Below, in pieces: positions 30,547 through 41,659 of a stretch of 64,000 nt of DNA (positions are counted from its first letter, which is position 1; every line of letters starts with the position of its first letter). The stretch covers positions 62,001 through 126,000 of the forward strand of contig JADJPB010000015.1 of assembly GCA_016713445.1 (NCBI GenBank), written 5' to 3'. Under the pieces are notes generated by a model. It made no database searches and was not told the DNA's origin. It saw nothing but the letters and a program-made list of their open reading frames with translations. Origin of the DNA: Bacteroidota bacterium (GTDB taxonomy: Bacteria; Bacteroidota; Bacteroidia; AKYH767-A; OLB10). Position numbers and translations under genes: made by a program.

Positions 30547-31168
30547 CCTCCGCGCCTTTTTAACCTGAGCTTGCCGAGGTCGCGAAGCCTCGCGAGCGAG
30601 AAAATTTAACATAGCGCAGCCTTAGCGCCTCTGCGCCTTTGCGAGAAAATTTAGCATAGCGCAGCCTTCTTCGGCCTCCGCGCCTGTCTGCCTGCCGGCA
30701 GGCCCTTGCGAGAAAATTTAGCATAGCGCAGCCTTAGTGCCCGCATCTGTCTGCAGACACTAGAGAAAAAGAAGTTCACTAGATATTAATTTGAATTTAT
30801 AACTCCGTCTCCTCTGGAGAGGGTCGCGAAGCCTCGCGAGGGGAGAGGCTTGAACTCTAATGTTTCAATCAACTTTTTTCAATTCGAGAAATAAGAAACA
30901 TGCTCAAGTATTCTCTAGTGTTCTCTAGTGTTCTCTAGTGTTCTCTAGTGTTCTCTAGTGTTCTCTAGTGTTCTCTAGTGTTCTCAAGTGTTCTCTAGTG
31001 ATAAAATTTGAATTTTATTGGTAAGATAATGTGAATAGTAATCCTACATTTATCTCCCGCTTAATCTATTAATTCAAACTTTGTTGGACCGTTTATTTTT
31101 TTGGTTATTTTAGCAAAAGATTTATTTCAATTAACTAAAAGTGTTATTCCATCTTTAAATTTAAAATT
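30547..31168. repeat. Intergenic repeat block with decamer array
   Basis: From 30556 the block has TTTTAACCTGAGCTTGCC, the 16-mer TCGCGAAGCCTCGCGA (30580-30595 and 30824-30839) and several copies of GCGCCTTTGCGAGAAAA with AGCATAGCGCAGCC (to about 30760). From about 30905 to 31002 lie nine to ten copies of the decamer TTCTCTAGTG, one with CTCAAG in place of CTCTAG. No gene is seen. The last 160 bases are ordinary AT-rich DNA leading to the small gene at 31169. Confidence 0.88.
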
Positions 31169-31339
31169 ATGAGTGAAGAAAAGAAAGATATCAGCGGTTA
31201 TGTTTTTGTTGGGTGTATTCTGATCGGTGTTGCCATTGGAATGTATTTAAATAAAGTGGCCATGGGCTCCGTTTTAGGAGTTGGTGTAGGTTTTATCGCA
31301 AAGTATATAGTGTCGGCAAAAAATAATAGTAAAGAGTAG
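31169..31339 (+). CDS. Small membrane protein, 56 residues
   Basis: ATG 31169 to TAG 31337-31339 encodes a 56-residue protein. A charged start (MSEEKKDISGY) precedes two hydrophobic glycine-rich helices (VFVGCILIGVAIGMYL and GSVLGVGVGFIAKYIV), ending SAKNNSKE. The layout, two helices with a short turn and charged ends, is typical of small inner-membrane proteins. There is no recognised family. A terminator lies about 170 bases downstream. Coding is supported by hydrophobic pattern and clean ends rather than homology. Confidence 0.6.
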   Translation: MSEEKKDISGYVFVGCILIGVAIGMYLNKVAMGSVLGVGVGFIAKYIVSAKNNSKE

Positions 31340-31506
31340 TATTTATTGGCGAAACTTTCTGTTTTTAAATTTAAAGCAAGAAAGTTTAAGTTAATTATTC
31401 AAGATCTATTCTTGGATTTGGACTTTTATTCATTAACTATTTATTCTTATTTTCTAGTCTTGCAAGATGGTAAAAGCAGATCAAGTTAATATAAAAGAGA
31501 ATATAT

Positions 31507-31540
31507 AAAAAAGCCTCTATCGTTCGACAGAGGCTTTTTA
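31507..31540. terminator. Bidirectional terminator
   Basis: AAAAAGCCTCT and AGAGGCTTTTT form a perfect 11-bp stem around ATCGTTCGAC, with A-run and T-run on the two sides. It sits between the small plus-strand gene and the convergent T9SS gene that ends at 31562, so it can serve both. Confidence 0.9.
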
Positions 31541-31561
31541 AATTTTTCGAAAGGATATCTT

Positions 31562-34500
31562 TTATTGTAAATTGATCTTTCGAGTGATCTTTTTATCTCC
31601 TGAAGAAATATTAATTAAGTATAAACCTTTACTCAAATGACTCAAGTCGATTGCTCGCTTGTGCTCACCTACGAAAGAGTTCAATGGATACTCAAATACT
31701 TTTTTACCTAAAGTATTTGTAATTGTAATCATATAATCCGCTTGAACTTTTGCGTCGAAAGTTAGATTGAATTTACCATCATTCGGATTAGGGAATATAT
31801 CGAATGTATTGTCGCTTAATAAATCTTCTATACCAATTACAGCACAAGTATCTAAAGCAACACAAGCAGTTCGTCCTGTATTACATGCGATTTCTTGGAA
31901 TGTCCAGAAATAAAAGAAATAATAATAACCAGGTGATCCTGCATTGCTTCCTGTAATATTTACCGCTGAGCTAAGGTATGGGTAAGCAGCACCAGAAGAA
32001 TTCCTGTATAAATCAACTAATCCTCGACATTTGATGAAATAGTTGTTACCTGGATATAGAGTGAAATTTACGTTGACAGTAGTCGAATTTACTAATCCAC
32101 TCGCAGGAATAAAGATCGTCGTATCGGCATAGGTATTTCCTTGCTCATCGATGATTTCGATGGTTCTGTTGCCAGCAGAATTTGAATATACTTCAACCGA
32201 TTGAAGTATAACAGGGCTTAATACATCGAAGTATATTCCACGAATATCATTGGCTGTGAAAAAGGCGCCAGCTCCAATGCTGGTCACCGATTCCCCTGTG
32301 TAATCTACCAAGCCTAAAGGAAGTTCTTCATCCACATAATACGTGGTTGTTCCGGTAATGTTGGGGGTGTAAGTTGAGCCAGTAGCCAGTAAGTTTCCTC
32401 CACCAGCAGCATCCCACCATCGAAGAGTTCCCGTACCCGAACCATTAGCTGATAAATTTACGGGACCTGCGCCACATCGCACATCTCCAGTTGTTGTTGG
32501 ATCCGGTTGAGTGCTTGCTGCAATATTGATAAAATTATTGATTTGTTTGGTATCGGTTCCATTGGCATTAGTCGTTATTAAAGTTACTGGGTAAATACCA
32601 GCAACATTGTAAGTAACTAATGGATTTTGTTGTGTTGATGTGCTAGGATTTCCTCCTGGAAAACTCCAATCCCAGCTAGTAGGCTGCCCAGAAGAGTAAT
32701 CAGAATATTGCACAGCAGAACCCGGACATGAAATATTCGACGAAGAACCAAAGGCACTTAAAAGGAGGATATGACCCTGGGACGTATAAGTCAGATTCCC
32801 ACATTCCTCTTCCATAAGTGGAAGCTCGAATTTTTCCTGAAGCATAATGGATATGTAATTCGGAAACGATAACATTCGGTAAACCATTGCTGAAAGGTTG
32901 CCATACGTTAAGTGTGGAGGTTTTGTAAAAAGCCCCTACATCAGTTCCAATGTAAATAGCATCTGATGTGGAATTATTCTCATAAGCGATACAATTGATC
33001 GGAATATTTGGAATAGATCCTGATAAATTAATCCATGAAGCACCTTGATCATTGGATTGAAATACTTTATTCGAATTGTTAAATCCTGAATAAGTAATCC
33101 ATACTTTGTTTGCATCCGTATTACTACATGCAATTCCTGTAATGGTGCCAGATGGAACATTAGAAATGGTAGTCCAATTTGTACCTCCATTGGTTGTTAA
33201 ATATAAATAACTGGGTTTAGCTGCCCAAATAACTTGGTTGTTCGCAGGAGATACAGCAAAAGTTGTCATGGTACCTGTGCTGCTGAAAGTACTAATCTTA
33301 GTCCATGAAGCGCCTCCGTTAGTACTTTTCCACATGTTAATGAATCCTGCATAAATAGTACCTGCGTTGACTGGATCTTGACTCCACGGAGTAACCCATG
33401 CTCCAGTTTCATTAATTCCGGTGGTAGCTCCACTCCAAGTGGCTCCTCCGTTTGTTGAGCGATTAAGTGAACCTTCGTATTGTGAACCCCACATATTTTG
33501 ATCGTTATTCCAATCAATAAATGCTAACATTCCATCTCCACCCATCACTTCTTGCCAAGTTCCATTTAGAAAACGATTCGTTCCATTATCCTGCCATCCT
33601 TGTAATAATAAATTTGGATTTGTTGTCGATTGGCCAAATCCATACATCTGCGCAATCTGTAGGCCGTTACTTAAATCAGTCCAGCTAGATCCATTATTGG
33701 TCGATTTAAATAACCCCCCATCATTCGCTAAGTAAATTGTAGAACCATCTGCATAAATGACATCATGATTGTCAGCATGGGTGTAGGGTGCACCAGAACC
33801 CGTCCAATGTCCATTTAGTGAAAAGGAAGATCCACCATTGGTTGAACGCCAAACATTAACTCCTCCCGTAATGATTTCATCCTTATTCGTAGGTGATGCA
33901 GCAATGGTTAAATCATACCAACCTTGTCCTCCGGTATCTCCTCCATTACTGTTCCATCCAAGAATATTGGATGGAGAAGAGGTTGTTATCTTTGTGAATG
34001 AAGTACCACTATTCGTTGATCGATAGATTCCTTCAAAACCATAATCTGCAGCCGCTTTAGCAGCTAATATATATACATAGTTGTTATCGTTTGGAGTAAC
34101 AGCAAGCGATAAGCGACTTACATTTGCACTCGGAGGAAGTCCTATCAATACTTTAATCCAAGTTTGACCGTTGTTGTTAGAGCGATAAACTTCTGTTCCG
34201 CACGTATATACAGTATTAGGATCTCCGGGTTTAAATTCCATATCTTTAAATGAACCCGTCTGTACATTTGTAAATGTCGCTGCTGCATCCGTACTTCTAA
34301 AAATTCCTGCAGAAGAAGCAACTAACAAAGTGCTGGTATTGTTAGGGTCAAGTAAAATCTTACTTATCTGACGCGTATTCGCCATGAAATAAGAGAGACC
34401 AGTGGTGTTCCACGTCAATCCACCATCAGTTGATTTTAAAATGCCAATTGTATAGGTATCTCCACCATCTCCATCACCAGTTGCTAAATACATGATGTTA

Positions 34501-35086
34501 GTATTGGTAGGGTCTATGGCTAGATCGGTACACCCGATGACTTGACTAAGGTGGTCAGTATTTGTACTCCAGGTTGCTCCTCCATCCGTAGATTTCCATA
34601 ATCCACCTGCTGGCGCACCTACGAAAATTGTATTGGGGTCAGTAGGATGAATTCGAACGAAATTTAATCTTCCAGCTCCACCACCAATAGGAGTAGTAGA
34701 GGGTCCAATAAAAGTCCAATTTCCAGCATTAGCGGTTCCCATCATCGCTCTGTATTTTTGGTTTTCACGGAACGCAAGCGAAGGATCAAATCGTTCCCCT
34801 TTTGCACCCACTCTTGGGAGCATGAAGTTTTCCCAACGCTTATATTGAGCAAAGCCTGGAACCTCGATTTCTTCTTGATGAACGTCTTCACCAGCTCTTT
34901 TGGATAAGCGCTTTTTCATCCGCTCAACTTGACGCTCTTTTTTCACGTAATATTTGTTGAAGTCCTTTTGTACCTCATAAAAATTCACCTCAGGGTTATT
35001 CATCTTTCCACCCAACTCTGTGCAAAGAGCGAAGGAGATATAACCATCAGGGTTAATAGAGTAAGTCTAAATAAATACTTTTTCAT
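31562..35086 (-). CDS. Large T9SS-exported Asp-box (BNR) and PKD protein (two frameshifts)
   Basis: Secreted protein of about 1175 residues. ATG 35086 gives the signal peptide MKKYLFRLTLLTLMVISP. One base is missing at TTT 35005-35007; adding it gives QSWVEKMNNPEVNFYE and joins the main frame. The body carries many Asp-box repeats (WKSTDGGATWS, LKSTDGGLTWN, YRSTNSGTSF), a sortilin/sialidase-like beta-propeller. The second break is at A4 32760-32763, repaired as VPGSYPPLSAFGSSS. Then come a PKD domain (SWDWSFPGGNPSTS...VAGIYPVTLI), an Ig-like domain ending TTTYYVDEELP, a beta-sandwich and a T9SS type A sorting domain (DIFPNPNDGKFNL...NTLGKKVFEYP...LSKGLYLI). T9SS would export it; its target is unknown. 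TATATTTG at 35127-35134 (minus) is the probable -7 box. Confidence 0.87.
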
Positions 35087-35344
35087 ATAAGTCTTTGGTT
35101 TGGTTTTGTGGTTGTGTAATTTCCCTCAAATATAAAGAATTATATTCCTCTGATAAGTATCATAATTTTAATAATCTTGGATACTTTTAAGATTCTCTTG
35201 AGTTATACAAGTAAAACCTGTTGCAACATGAATTTAGCCCAGTAAATGCATTGTTTTATGCCGATTCTAATATATAGCCATTTTAAATTTAGAAATGGGA
35301 AACCTGTTATGTCTCAATAACTATCCATCGTCCGCCAAAGGCTT
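35087..35344 (-). promoter_or_regulatory. Upstream region of the Asp-box gene with -7 box
   Basis: AT-rich DNA. On the minus strand TATATTTG (35127-35134) matches TAnnTTTG 40 bases before the ATG at 35086. No convincing TTG -33 element was found at the normal distance, and no gene is present. Confidence 0.45.
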
Positions 35345-35795
35345 GGACGGCTTCGGGATTGCATAGCGCAGCCTTAGCGCCTTAACACCTTAGCGAGCAA
35401 TTTTAGCTTTTCGTAGCCTTAGCGCCTTGGCGGCTTTGCGAGAAATTTTAGCATAGCGTAGCCTTAGCGCCTTAACACCTTAGCGAGCAATTTTAGCTTT
35501 GCGTAGCCTTAGCGCCTTGGCGGCTTTGCGAGAAATTTTAGCTTTGCGTAGCCTTAGCGCCTTAACACCTTAGCGAGCAATTTTAGCTTTGCGTAGCCTT
35601 AGCGCCTTGGCGGCTTTGCGAGAAATTTTAGCTTTGCGTAGCCTTAGCGCCTTAACACCTTAGCGAGCAATTTTAGCTTTGCGTAGCCTTAGCGCCTTGG
35701 CGGCTTTGCGAAAAATTTTAGCATAGCGTAGCCTTAGCGCCTTGGCGGCTTTGCGAAAAATTTTAGCATAGCGTAGCCTTAGCGAACTTAGCATA
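35345..35795. repeat. Alternating 45-bp tandem repeat array
   Basis: Nine units of 45 bases in the order A-B-A-B-A-B-A-B-B. All begin GCGTAGCCTTAGCGCCTT (or GCATAGCG variants). Unit A continues AACACCTTAGCGAGCAA and unit B GGCGGCTTTGCGAGAAA; both end TTTTAGC. Units abut without spacers. The array ends three to ten bases before the stop of the convergent proline dehydrogenase gene. Confidence 0.92.
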
Positions 35796-35798
35796 GCC

Positions 35799-36987
35799 TT
35801 ATTTACGAAGCTTTTTTCGTCGATTCTGCTCTGCCGTTAATAAAGAAAGTTCTCTACTTGTTTGACCAGCTATCGAAGTATTTTCTTGTGCTCTTCGCGT
35901 TAAATAGGGGAGAACATCTGCAACAGGACCATACGGAACATATTTAGCAACATTGTAACCTGCATGCGATAAGTTGAAACTGATGTGATCACTCATTCCT
36001 AAGAGTTGGGAAAAATATATGCGTTTGTCATTGGGAGCTATCGAATGTTGACGCATTAATTCCGTCAATAACAAACTGCTTTTTTCATTATGTGTCCCGG
36101 CGCATATGGAAATATGTTGAATGTTCTCTAAGCAATAACGTAGCGCATTATCGTAATCGCGGTCACAATCTGATTTTTGGGATTGAATGGGTGATGGATA
36201 TTGTTGTTCAATAGCTCGGTCACGTTCTTTTTCCATATAAGCCCCACGAACAAGTTTAAGCCCTAATAAATAATTTCTTTCTCTGGATTTTTGATGGGCT
36301 TCTTTTAAAAACTCTAAACGATCTTGACGATACAGTTGGATGGTATTGAAGACGATAAAGTCCTCAGTATTGTATTTTTCCATCATGCTCTCAGCTAATC
36401 CATCAATGGCAGCCTGGATCCATGATTCTTCTGCATCTATAAATACAGATACCTTTAGTTTATAACCTTCTTCGCAAATTTTCCGAACACGATCTTTTAC
36501 TCTTGAGAATTCAGCAGCTTCTTCTGAGGAAAGTTGTTGCCCTAAGCTAACTTTTTTCTAGCAATGCAAATCGAGCTAAGCCGGTTACTTTGAAAACACT
36601 GAATGGAATGTTTTTGTCGTTTTGCGCTCTTTGTACTGTTGCAATGATCTCCGCACAACTATGGTCGAATTCTACTTCATCTTCCTTGCCTTCTACTGAA
36701 TAATCTAAGATAGATCCAACGCCTAATTCGCCCAATCGCGCAATGGTATAGGAGCAATCGCTGATGTCCTCCCCGCCACAAAAATGTCTGTAAATCGTTT
36801 TGCGAATGAGTCCTTTGATGGGAAGATGAAATTTTAATGCATTCTCAGCTGCCCAACTTCCGATTTTTACAACCGAAGGATAACTGAGGACCTTAAATAA
36901 CCAATAAGCTCGCCTGATTTCATAATCTGTTCGGAAGCCGAATGAATGCTCTAAGTTGTCGAAATTTATCTTGCCAGGACTCTCCAT
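35799..36987 (-). CDS. Proline dehydrogenase (one frameshift)
   Basis: FAD-dependent proline dehydrogenase, about 396 residues, oxidising proline to pyrroline-5-carboxylate in the first step of proline catabolism. ATG 36987 (MESPGKINFDNLEHSFGF) matches the usual Bacteroidota start. The N-terminal half includes FCGGEDISDCSYTI. The frame breaks at the run 36552-36557; dropping one A on the coding strand gives LLEKVSLGQQLSSEEAAEF. The C-terminal half has FNTIQLYRQDRLEFL, LGLKLVRGAYMEKER (Lys and Arg of the active site) and YLTRRAQENTSIAGQTSREL. No P5C dehydrogenase is fused, so this is the monofunctional form. The stop lies next to a 45-bp repeat array. Confidence 0.92.
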
Positions 36988-37253
36988 AATCACGCCCAAA
37001 GATAGGAAGAAGCCTAATTTGAAAAAGATGATCGGTATTAAAAAATAAAATTATTTGAATTCTATAATGTTGGATTTCAATGCCTAAATTTGCGATGGAA
37101 AATAATGTCTTTAGAATCACTTAAATTTCTTCTTTTGGGTAGATGGATTTACGGAGAGTTAACAGATGGGTCGAATTAAATTAAAATGGAATGTATGAGT
37201 AATGAATCCCCATTAATGCAACAAGGAGCCCCAGTTTTTCCGGAGATAATGGG

Positions 37254-38264
37254 TTGTCGATGTTTTCTGAATGGTTGAAGGCTTCAATTGATTTTTCGAA
37301 GTTGTTGGTTTTATGCGACGAGAATACTTTTCGTGATTGTTGGCCTATATTGAAAGGTATTTTACCTTCAGATGTTCTCGTGGATTTTTTTAAGATGGAG
37401 GTGGGAGAAGTTTCTAAATCACTTTCAATTTGTAATAGGATTTGGGAAAAGATGACTTCGATGAAGATGGATAGAAAGGATTTGCTAGTAAATCTAGGCG
37501 GTGGTGTAGTTTGTGATGTGGGGGGATTTGTTGCTGCTTCGTATTTGCGTGGAATTTCTTTTGTGAATGTTCCAACTTCGTTGATGGGTATGGTAGATGC
37601 AGGTTTAGGAGGGAAGAATGGAATTGATCTGAATCATCATAAAAATCGTATTGGCTCTTTTGCTTTTCCAATTGCCACCGTTTGTGATCCTGTTTTCTTG
37701 AAAACGTTACCAGATATCGAATGGAAGAATGGTTGTGCTGAAGTTTTTAAGCATGCATTGATTGGGGATGCAGTGTTGTTCGAAACGCTTTCTGTAGATG
37801 GTTGTACAAGAGAAAATTTTACTGCATTGCTGCATTCAATTCAATCTGTGAAATTGAAAGTGGTGGAGGATGATCCTTTTGAAGATGGATTTAGAAAAGT
37901 GTTGAATTTTGGTCATACTGTCGGACACGCGATCGAAAGTGCAAGTTTAAAAAAAGATTCCACGCCGCTTTCTCATGGAGAAGCAATTGCGATGGGAATG
38001 ATTATAGAGAATGAAATTATGTTTCAGTTAGGTGGATTAGATGCATCCAGTAATAACAATTGTCGCGAGGTGTTGGAAAAACATTTAACTAAAGTGAAAA
38101 TCACTTCTTATTCAGACGATGATTTGCTTGAATGGATGCAGTACGATAAGAAAAGTGCAAACGGCATTATTCGAATGAGTTTGATCACAAGCATTGGTTC
38201 CTGCTCGTGGAATGTAGAAGTACCTCAAGAAATCATTCGAAAGGCTTTACAAAGTTTTAGGTAA
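37254..38264 (+). CDS. aroB: 3-dehydroquinate synthase
   Basis: Second enzyme of the shikimate pathway, converting DAHP to 3-dehydroquinate with NAD and a divalent metal. Motifs are VNLGGGVVCDVGGFVAASYLRGI (NAD-binding, split here as GGGVVCDVGG and FVAASYLRG), PTSLMGMVDAGLGGKNGI, the metal ligands in NFGHTVGHAIE, and HGEAIAMGM. The frame opens at TTG 37254 (ATG at 37260), giving 336 residues, about 20 short. In another frame from ATG 37186 or 37195 lies SNESPLMQQGAPVFPEIMG, which resembles the missing beta-strand start; one absent base between would join it, giving about 359 residues. aroA follows 5 bases after the stop, so the two form an operon. Confidence 0.93.
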   Translation: MSMFSEWLKASIDFSKLLVLCDENTFRDCWPILKGILPSDVLVDFFKMEVGEVSKSLSICNRIWEKMTSMKMDRKDLLVNLGGGVVCDVGGFVAASYLRGISFVNVPTSLMGMVDAGLGGKNGIDLNHHKNRIGSFAFPIATVCDPVFLKTLPDIEWKNGCAEVFKHALIGDAVLFETLSVDGCTRENFTALLHSIQSVKLKVVEDDPFEDGFRKVLNFGHTVGHAIESASLKKDSTPLSHGEAIAMGMIIENEIMFQLGGLDASSNNNCREVLEKHLTKVKITSYSDDDLLEWMQYDKKSANGIIRMSLITSIGSCSWNVEVPQEIIRKALQSFR

Positions 38265-38269
38265 CCATT

Positions 38270-39489
38270 ATGGATACTAAAATTATATTTCCCGAAAATT
38301 TTATTGAATCGAAAATAGAATTACCTATTTCCAAAAGTATAAGTAATCGTTTATTACTTATTCATGCATTAGGAGAGTTTGGATTCGAAGGGATGAATTG
38401 GTCGAAGGCCGATGATACGCAAGTACTCAAAAAATTATTGGAAAATAAATTTGACATAGAAGATTGCAAGGCAGGTGGAACTACTTTCCGTTTTTTGTTG
38501 GCATTACGTTGCTTGCAGGAAAGGAAACGATATTGACAGGCTCCACCCGTTTGAAAGAGCGACCCATTCAACCGTTGGTGGAGGCGTTGAATAGTTTGGG
38601 TGCTAAGATTGAATACTTGGAAAAAGAAGGATTTCCGCCATTGAAATTGCATCCTTGTACACTTATAGGAAATGAAATTGAAATTTCTTCTTCAATCAGT
38701 AGTCAGTTTATTTCTGCTTTGTTGTTGATTGCACCATACCTTCCTAATGGATTAAATATTTCATGGAAAGATCAACCCGTTTCTTTTTCGTATGTGGAAA
38801 TGACCATTCAATTGATGAAGCAGTATGGTGTAGAGGTTATTCAGAGTGAAAATAGCTTGCAAGTTTCTAAAGGAACGTATCAAGTTACTGATTTTACAAT
38901 TCCTGCTGATTGGTCGGCAGCTGTTTTTTTCTTTGTGATGGCAGCTCTGAAAACCAATCAATCCATTCATCTAAAAAATATTAAATCAAATTCATTTCAA
39001 GGAGATGAAAAATTGTTAGATTGGATGAAGGAGTGGGGTGTTGAATATAAAGTAGTGGATGATGGATTGGTAATAATATGCAAAAGAATTCCTACTCGCG
39101 ATTTTGAATACGACTTTACCAATACTCCTGATCTTGCCCAAGCATTTGCGGTAATGGCAGCCGTTAGTAATCGCAGATTGCTCCTCACCGGACTCTCCAC
39201 TTTAATCGGTAAAGAAACCAACCGACTTCTCGCCCTAAAAACCGAACTCGAAAAAGCAGGAGCTGAAATTGCCATCACCCATCACTCACTCGAAGTCAGA
39301 AAAGGAATTCGCAAAGAATTTTTGGATAAAACAATTTTTAATACATACGACGATCACCGCATGGTAATGGCGTTAAGTTTGTTGGGCTTATCAGGTACAC
39401 CCGTTGTGTTGGATGATATCAGTCCAGTCTCAAAATCTTTCCCGAATTATTTTGATGAGTTGGGAAGGATGGGAGTACAAATTCCCTAA
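38270..39489 (+). CDS. aroA: 3-phosphoshikimate 1-carboxyvinyltransferase (EPSP synthase, one frameshift)
   Basis: Sixth shikimate-pathway step, joining shikimate-3-phosphate and PEP. ATG 38270 starts MDTKIIFPENFIESKIELPISKSISNR, which holds the family KSISNR (about residues 21-26). GGTTFRFLLA is at about residues 67-76. The frame changes between 38500 and 38530; one missing base after GGC restores LLAITLLAGKETIL. RLKERPIQPLVEAL, SSQFISALLL, FTNTPDLAQAFAV and the late YDDHRMVMALSL follow. Total length is about 406 residues, slightly short like other Bacteroidota forms. It lies 5 bases after aroB. The break is probably a sequence error in an otherwise complete gene. Confidence 0.93.
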
Positions 39490-39534
39490 TGTAGGAGCGT
39501 GATTTTTATTTGTCTCTGATTTTGATACAATGGA

Positions 39535-39660
39535 CCTTTGCGCCTTTACTTTTGCGAGAAAATTAACGAGTACAAAAGCGACTGAATAGCTTTGCGTCCT
39601 TTTTAACCTGAGCTTGCCGAGGTCGCGAAGCCTCGCGAGCGAGAAAAATTAGCGAGTTTC
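39535..39660. repeat. Dispersed GCGAGAAAA repeat with 16-mer
   Basis: Between aroA and the convergent membrane gene. TTTTAACCTGAGCTTGCCGA then the 16-mer TCGCGAAGCCTCGCGA (39623-39638) and GCGAGAAAAA copy the block at 30556-30602 almost exactly. A shorter CGCCTTTACTTTTGCGAGAA unit precedes it. Confidence 0.8.
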
Positions 39661-39755
39661 TGTGTTGATAGAAATTTTAGCGCCTCGTGCTTTATCATCA
39701 ATTTTTTTATGATGTTGAATCATTGTAAACAGTTAAGGCACTTTAACAAGATGTA

Positions 39756-40357
39756 CTACAGTTCGCTTACTGAAAGTATCCTTATTGACCGATCCTTATG
39801 CTCCCTATATAAAACGTAAAGAAGAGCAGCAATCATAACCAATATTCCTATTCGATGAAGATAAGCCGGATCAACAGGTTTGTATCGGCCATAAAATGAT
39901 TTAGCGATAAAGTAAGTGACGTTGAAAAGATGAATGAGAATACCAACATAAAGCAGCTTGCTTAATCTTGAAGGCTCCATAAAACCACAGGAGTGATCAA
40001 AATAAAGAGGAAAGTAATGAACCCTTGCAGTTGTTCGGAAATATTCAATTCCAATTCGTAGCTCTTGAAATTTTGAGTAACAAAGTAAAAATGGATCAAG
40101 TGATTGATGGCAAATATTGTGATTAATGTTCGAAATAAATTCTTTTTGCTTTCTTCACTGTAAATGGATTTGAGTCCGACGTGTCCTACCATCAATAAAA
40201 TGGAAAGGTTAATAGCGGCTGCTGTTCTGCCCGAATTTCGTGCACATTCTCCAAAAATTAAATCAACATCTTCAATGGTCATCACTGCCCTTAAGTAAAT
40301 AAGGCCGTTCAAGATGAAAACGAAGGCAATCAGCAGAGGTAAACTGAATTTTTTCAA
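39756..40357 (-). CDS. Six-helix membrane protein of unknown function (probably one gene, one frameshift)
   Basis: Two overlapping minus-strand frames (39962-40357, 131 residues; 39756-39980, 74 residues) probably form one protein of about 200 residues. The first has four hydrophobic helices and ends VVLWSLQD; the second starts MEPSRLSKLL in another frame over the same bases and has two more helices. A one-base edit near 39970 would give VVLWSPSRLSKLLYVG. Two similar segments, AINHLIHFYFV and ILIHLFNVTYFI, hint at an internal duplication or paired histidines in the membrane. No family is recognised. If no edit is made, they are two overlapping genes. Confidence 0.6.
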
Positions 40358-40625
40358 AGCGAGTTGGGTTTAGGTAATGAGCCTAAACGAGAAAGGCTGA
40401 AGTTTATTGCTTGATGGTATTTCTATTGGAATCTATTATTTGGTTTAAGGAATATCTAATTATACAATTTATGCAATAGAGGAATCGGTCAACCTTTGTC
40501 ATTTACTATCATATCTACAAGAATATTCATTTTACGAGATTTCCTATTCTTTCAAAGAAAAGCCCTGAGGATTTCGGAGCTTTCTCTATGGATAAATAAA
40601 ATTTAATATGCAACGCATTTAGAAT

Positions 40626-41659
40626 TCAACTTCCCCCCAATTTTTTGATAGTGTTTTTAATTCTTTCCTGTTGATTTTCGGGTGCCTTGGCTAAAGCTTT
40701 CTTGTAATTTTCTATGGCCTCTTTTTTATTTCCTGAATTTTCAAATCCTTCGGCTAAACTGTCGTAAACGTTCCATGATTCAGGATATTTTTTTACATTG
40801 AGTTTGAAAATATCAAGTGCCTCATTCATTTTTTTCTGTCCCATTAATAAATAACCATAGGTGTTCATTTGATTTTCGTCTGCTAGGGTAAGTGCTTCTT
40901 TTCTTAAAATAGAAGCTTCGCTTGACTTGCCTTGTTTGTCAAGGAGGTTTGCTTTGGTACTCAGATTCGTAAAATTCTTTTGTGCGTTAATGGATTTTTC
41001 TATCCAAACAGAAGCTTGATCTAAATGAATATTGTTTTCAATGCAATGTGTCGCCGCTTGATTAGGTCCTTGCCAAAAGAATCCCGCAACTCCGTCTAAC
41101 TCTTTCTGCATATTTTCATAGACGATTTCATGTACATCTACTTCAATCTTTATAGGGACTTCAATTTTTTCCCATTTTAAAAGGACGATTACAGAATTAG
41201 GTTGCGGGTGGTTGAATGAAAAGCTTAACCAGTCCTGCAGGTTACCAGTATACGGTTTAACCTTTACGCGTAATGCATCCTCTTTTTCTTTGTAGAAAAA
41301 ACTTCCCCATGAATAATTATTTTTCGAAAAAATGATGGTCCAATCGTTAGCTGTCGGAATCATATGTAAACCATAGGTACCTGCTGCTAAATTTTTACCT
41401 TCTACTTTTACGTTTGTAGAAAATGAAATCGTAGTATTTTTATTGGCACCAGCTCGCCAAACTTGGTCGTAAGGAACAAGTTCGCCCCAAATGGCTCTTC
41501 CCTGTGTGAGTGGACTGTGATAAGTAATTTTGATATCGGTCAACCCAATTCTTTGCTCAATAGCACAGCCTTGACTTGCTTCTGGTTTGGTTAAATTAGT
41601 TTGTGCAATAGAATGAAAACTACCCATCAAGAGCGAGAATAATAGAATAAGTTTTTCAT
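40626..41659 (-). CDS. DUF2911 protein with C-terminal TPR repeats (one frameshift at the start)
   Basis: Exported protein of about 344 residues. ATG 41659 begins MKKLILLFSLLMGSFHSIAQ once one A is added to the T5 (coding A5) run at 41652-41656; without it the frame starts at the internal MMGSFHS. The DUF2911 domain covers about residues 25-175 (DIKITYHSPLTQGRAIWGELVPYDQVWRAGANKNTTISF and GTYGLHMIP). TPR helices follow to the end (AYLLMGQKKMNEALDIFKLN-like and NVYDSLAEGFENSGNKKEA). Function of DUF2911 is unknown. The signal peptide suggests the periplasm. It stands alone between two gaps of about 250 bases. Confidence 0.86.

Noticed and set aside
35345..35795. Possible CRISPR array with 45-bp repeats
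   Set aside because: The apparent spacers are simply the other repeat form; all units abut and share the same backbone, with no unique sequences.
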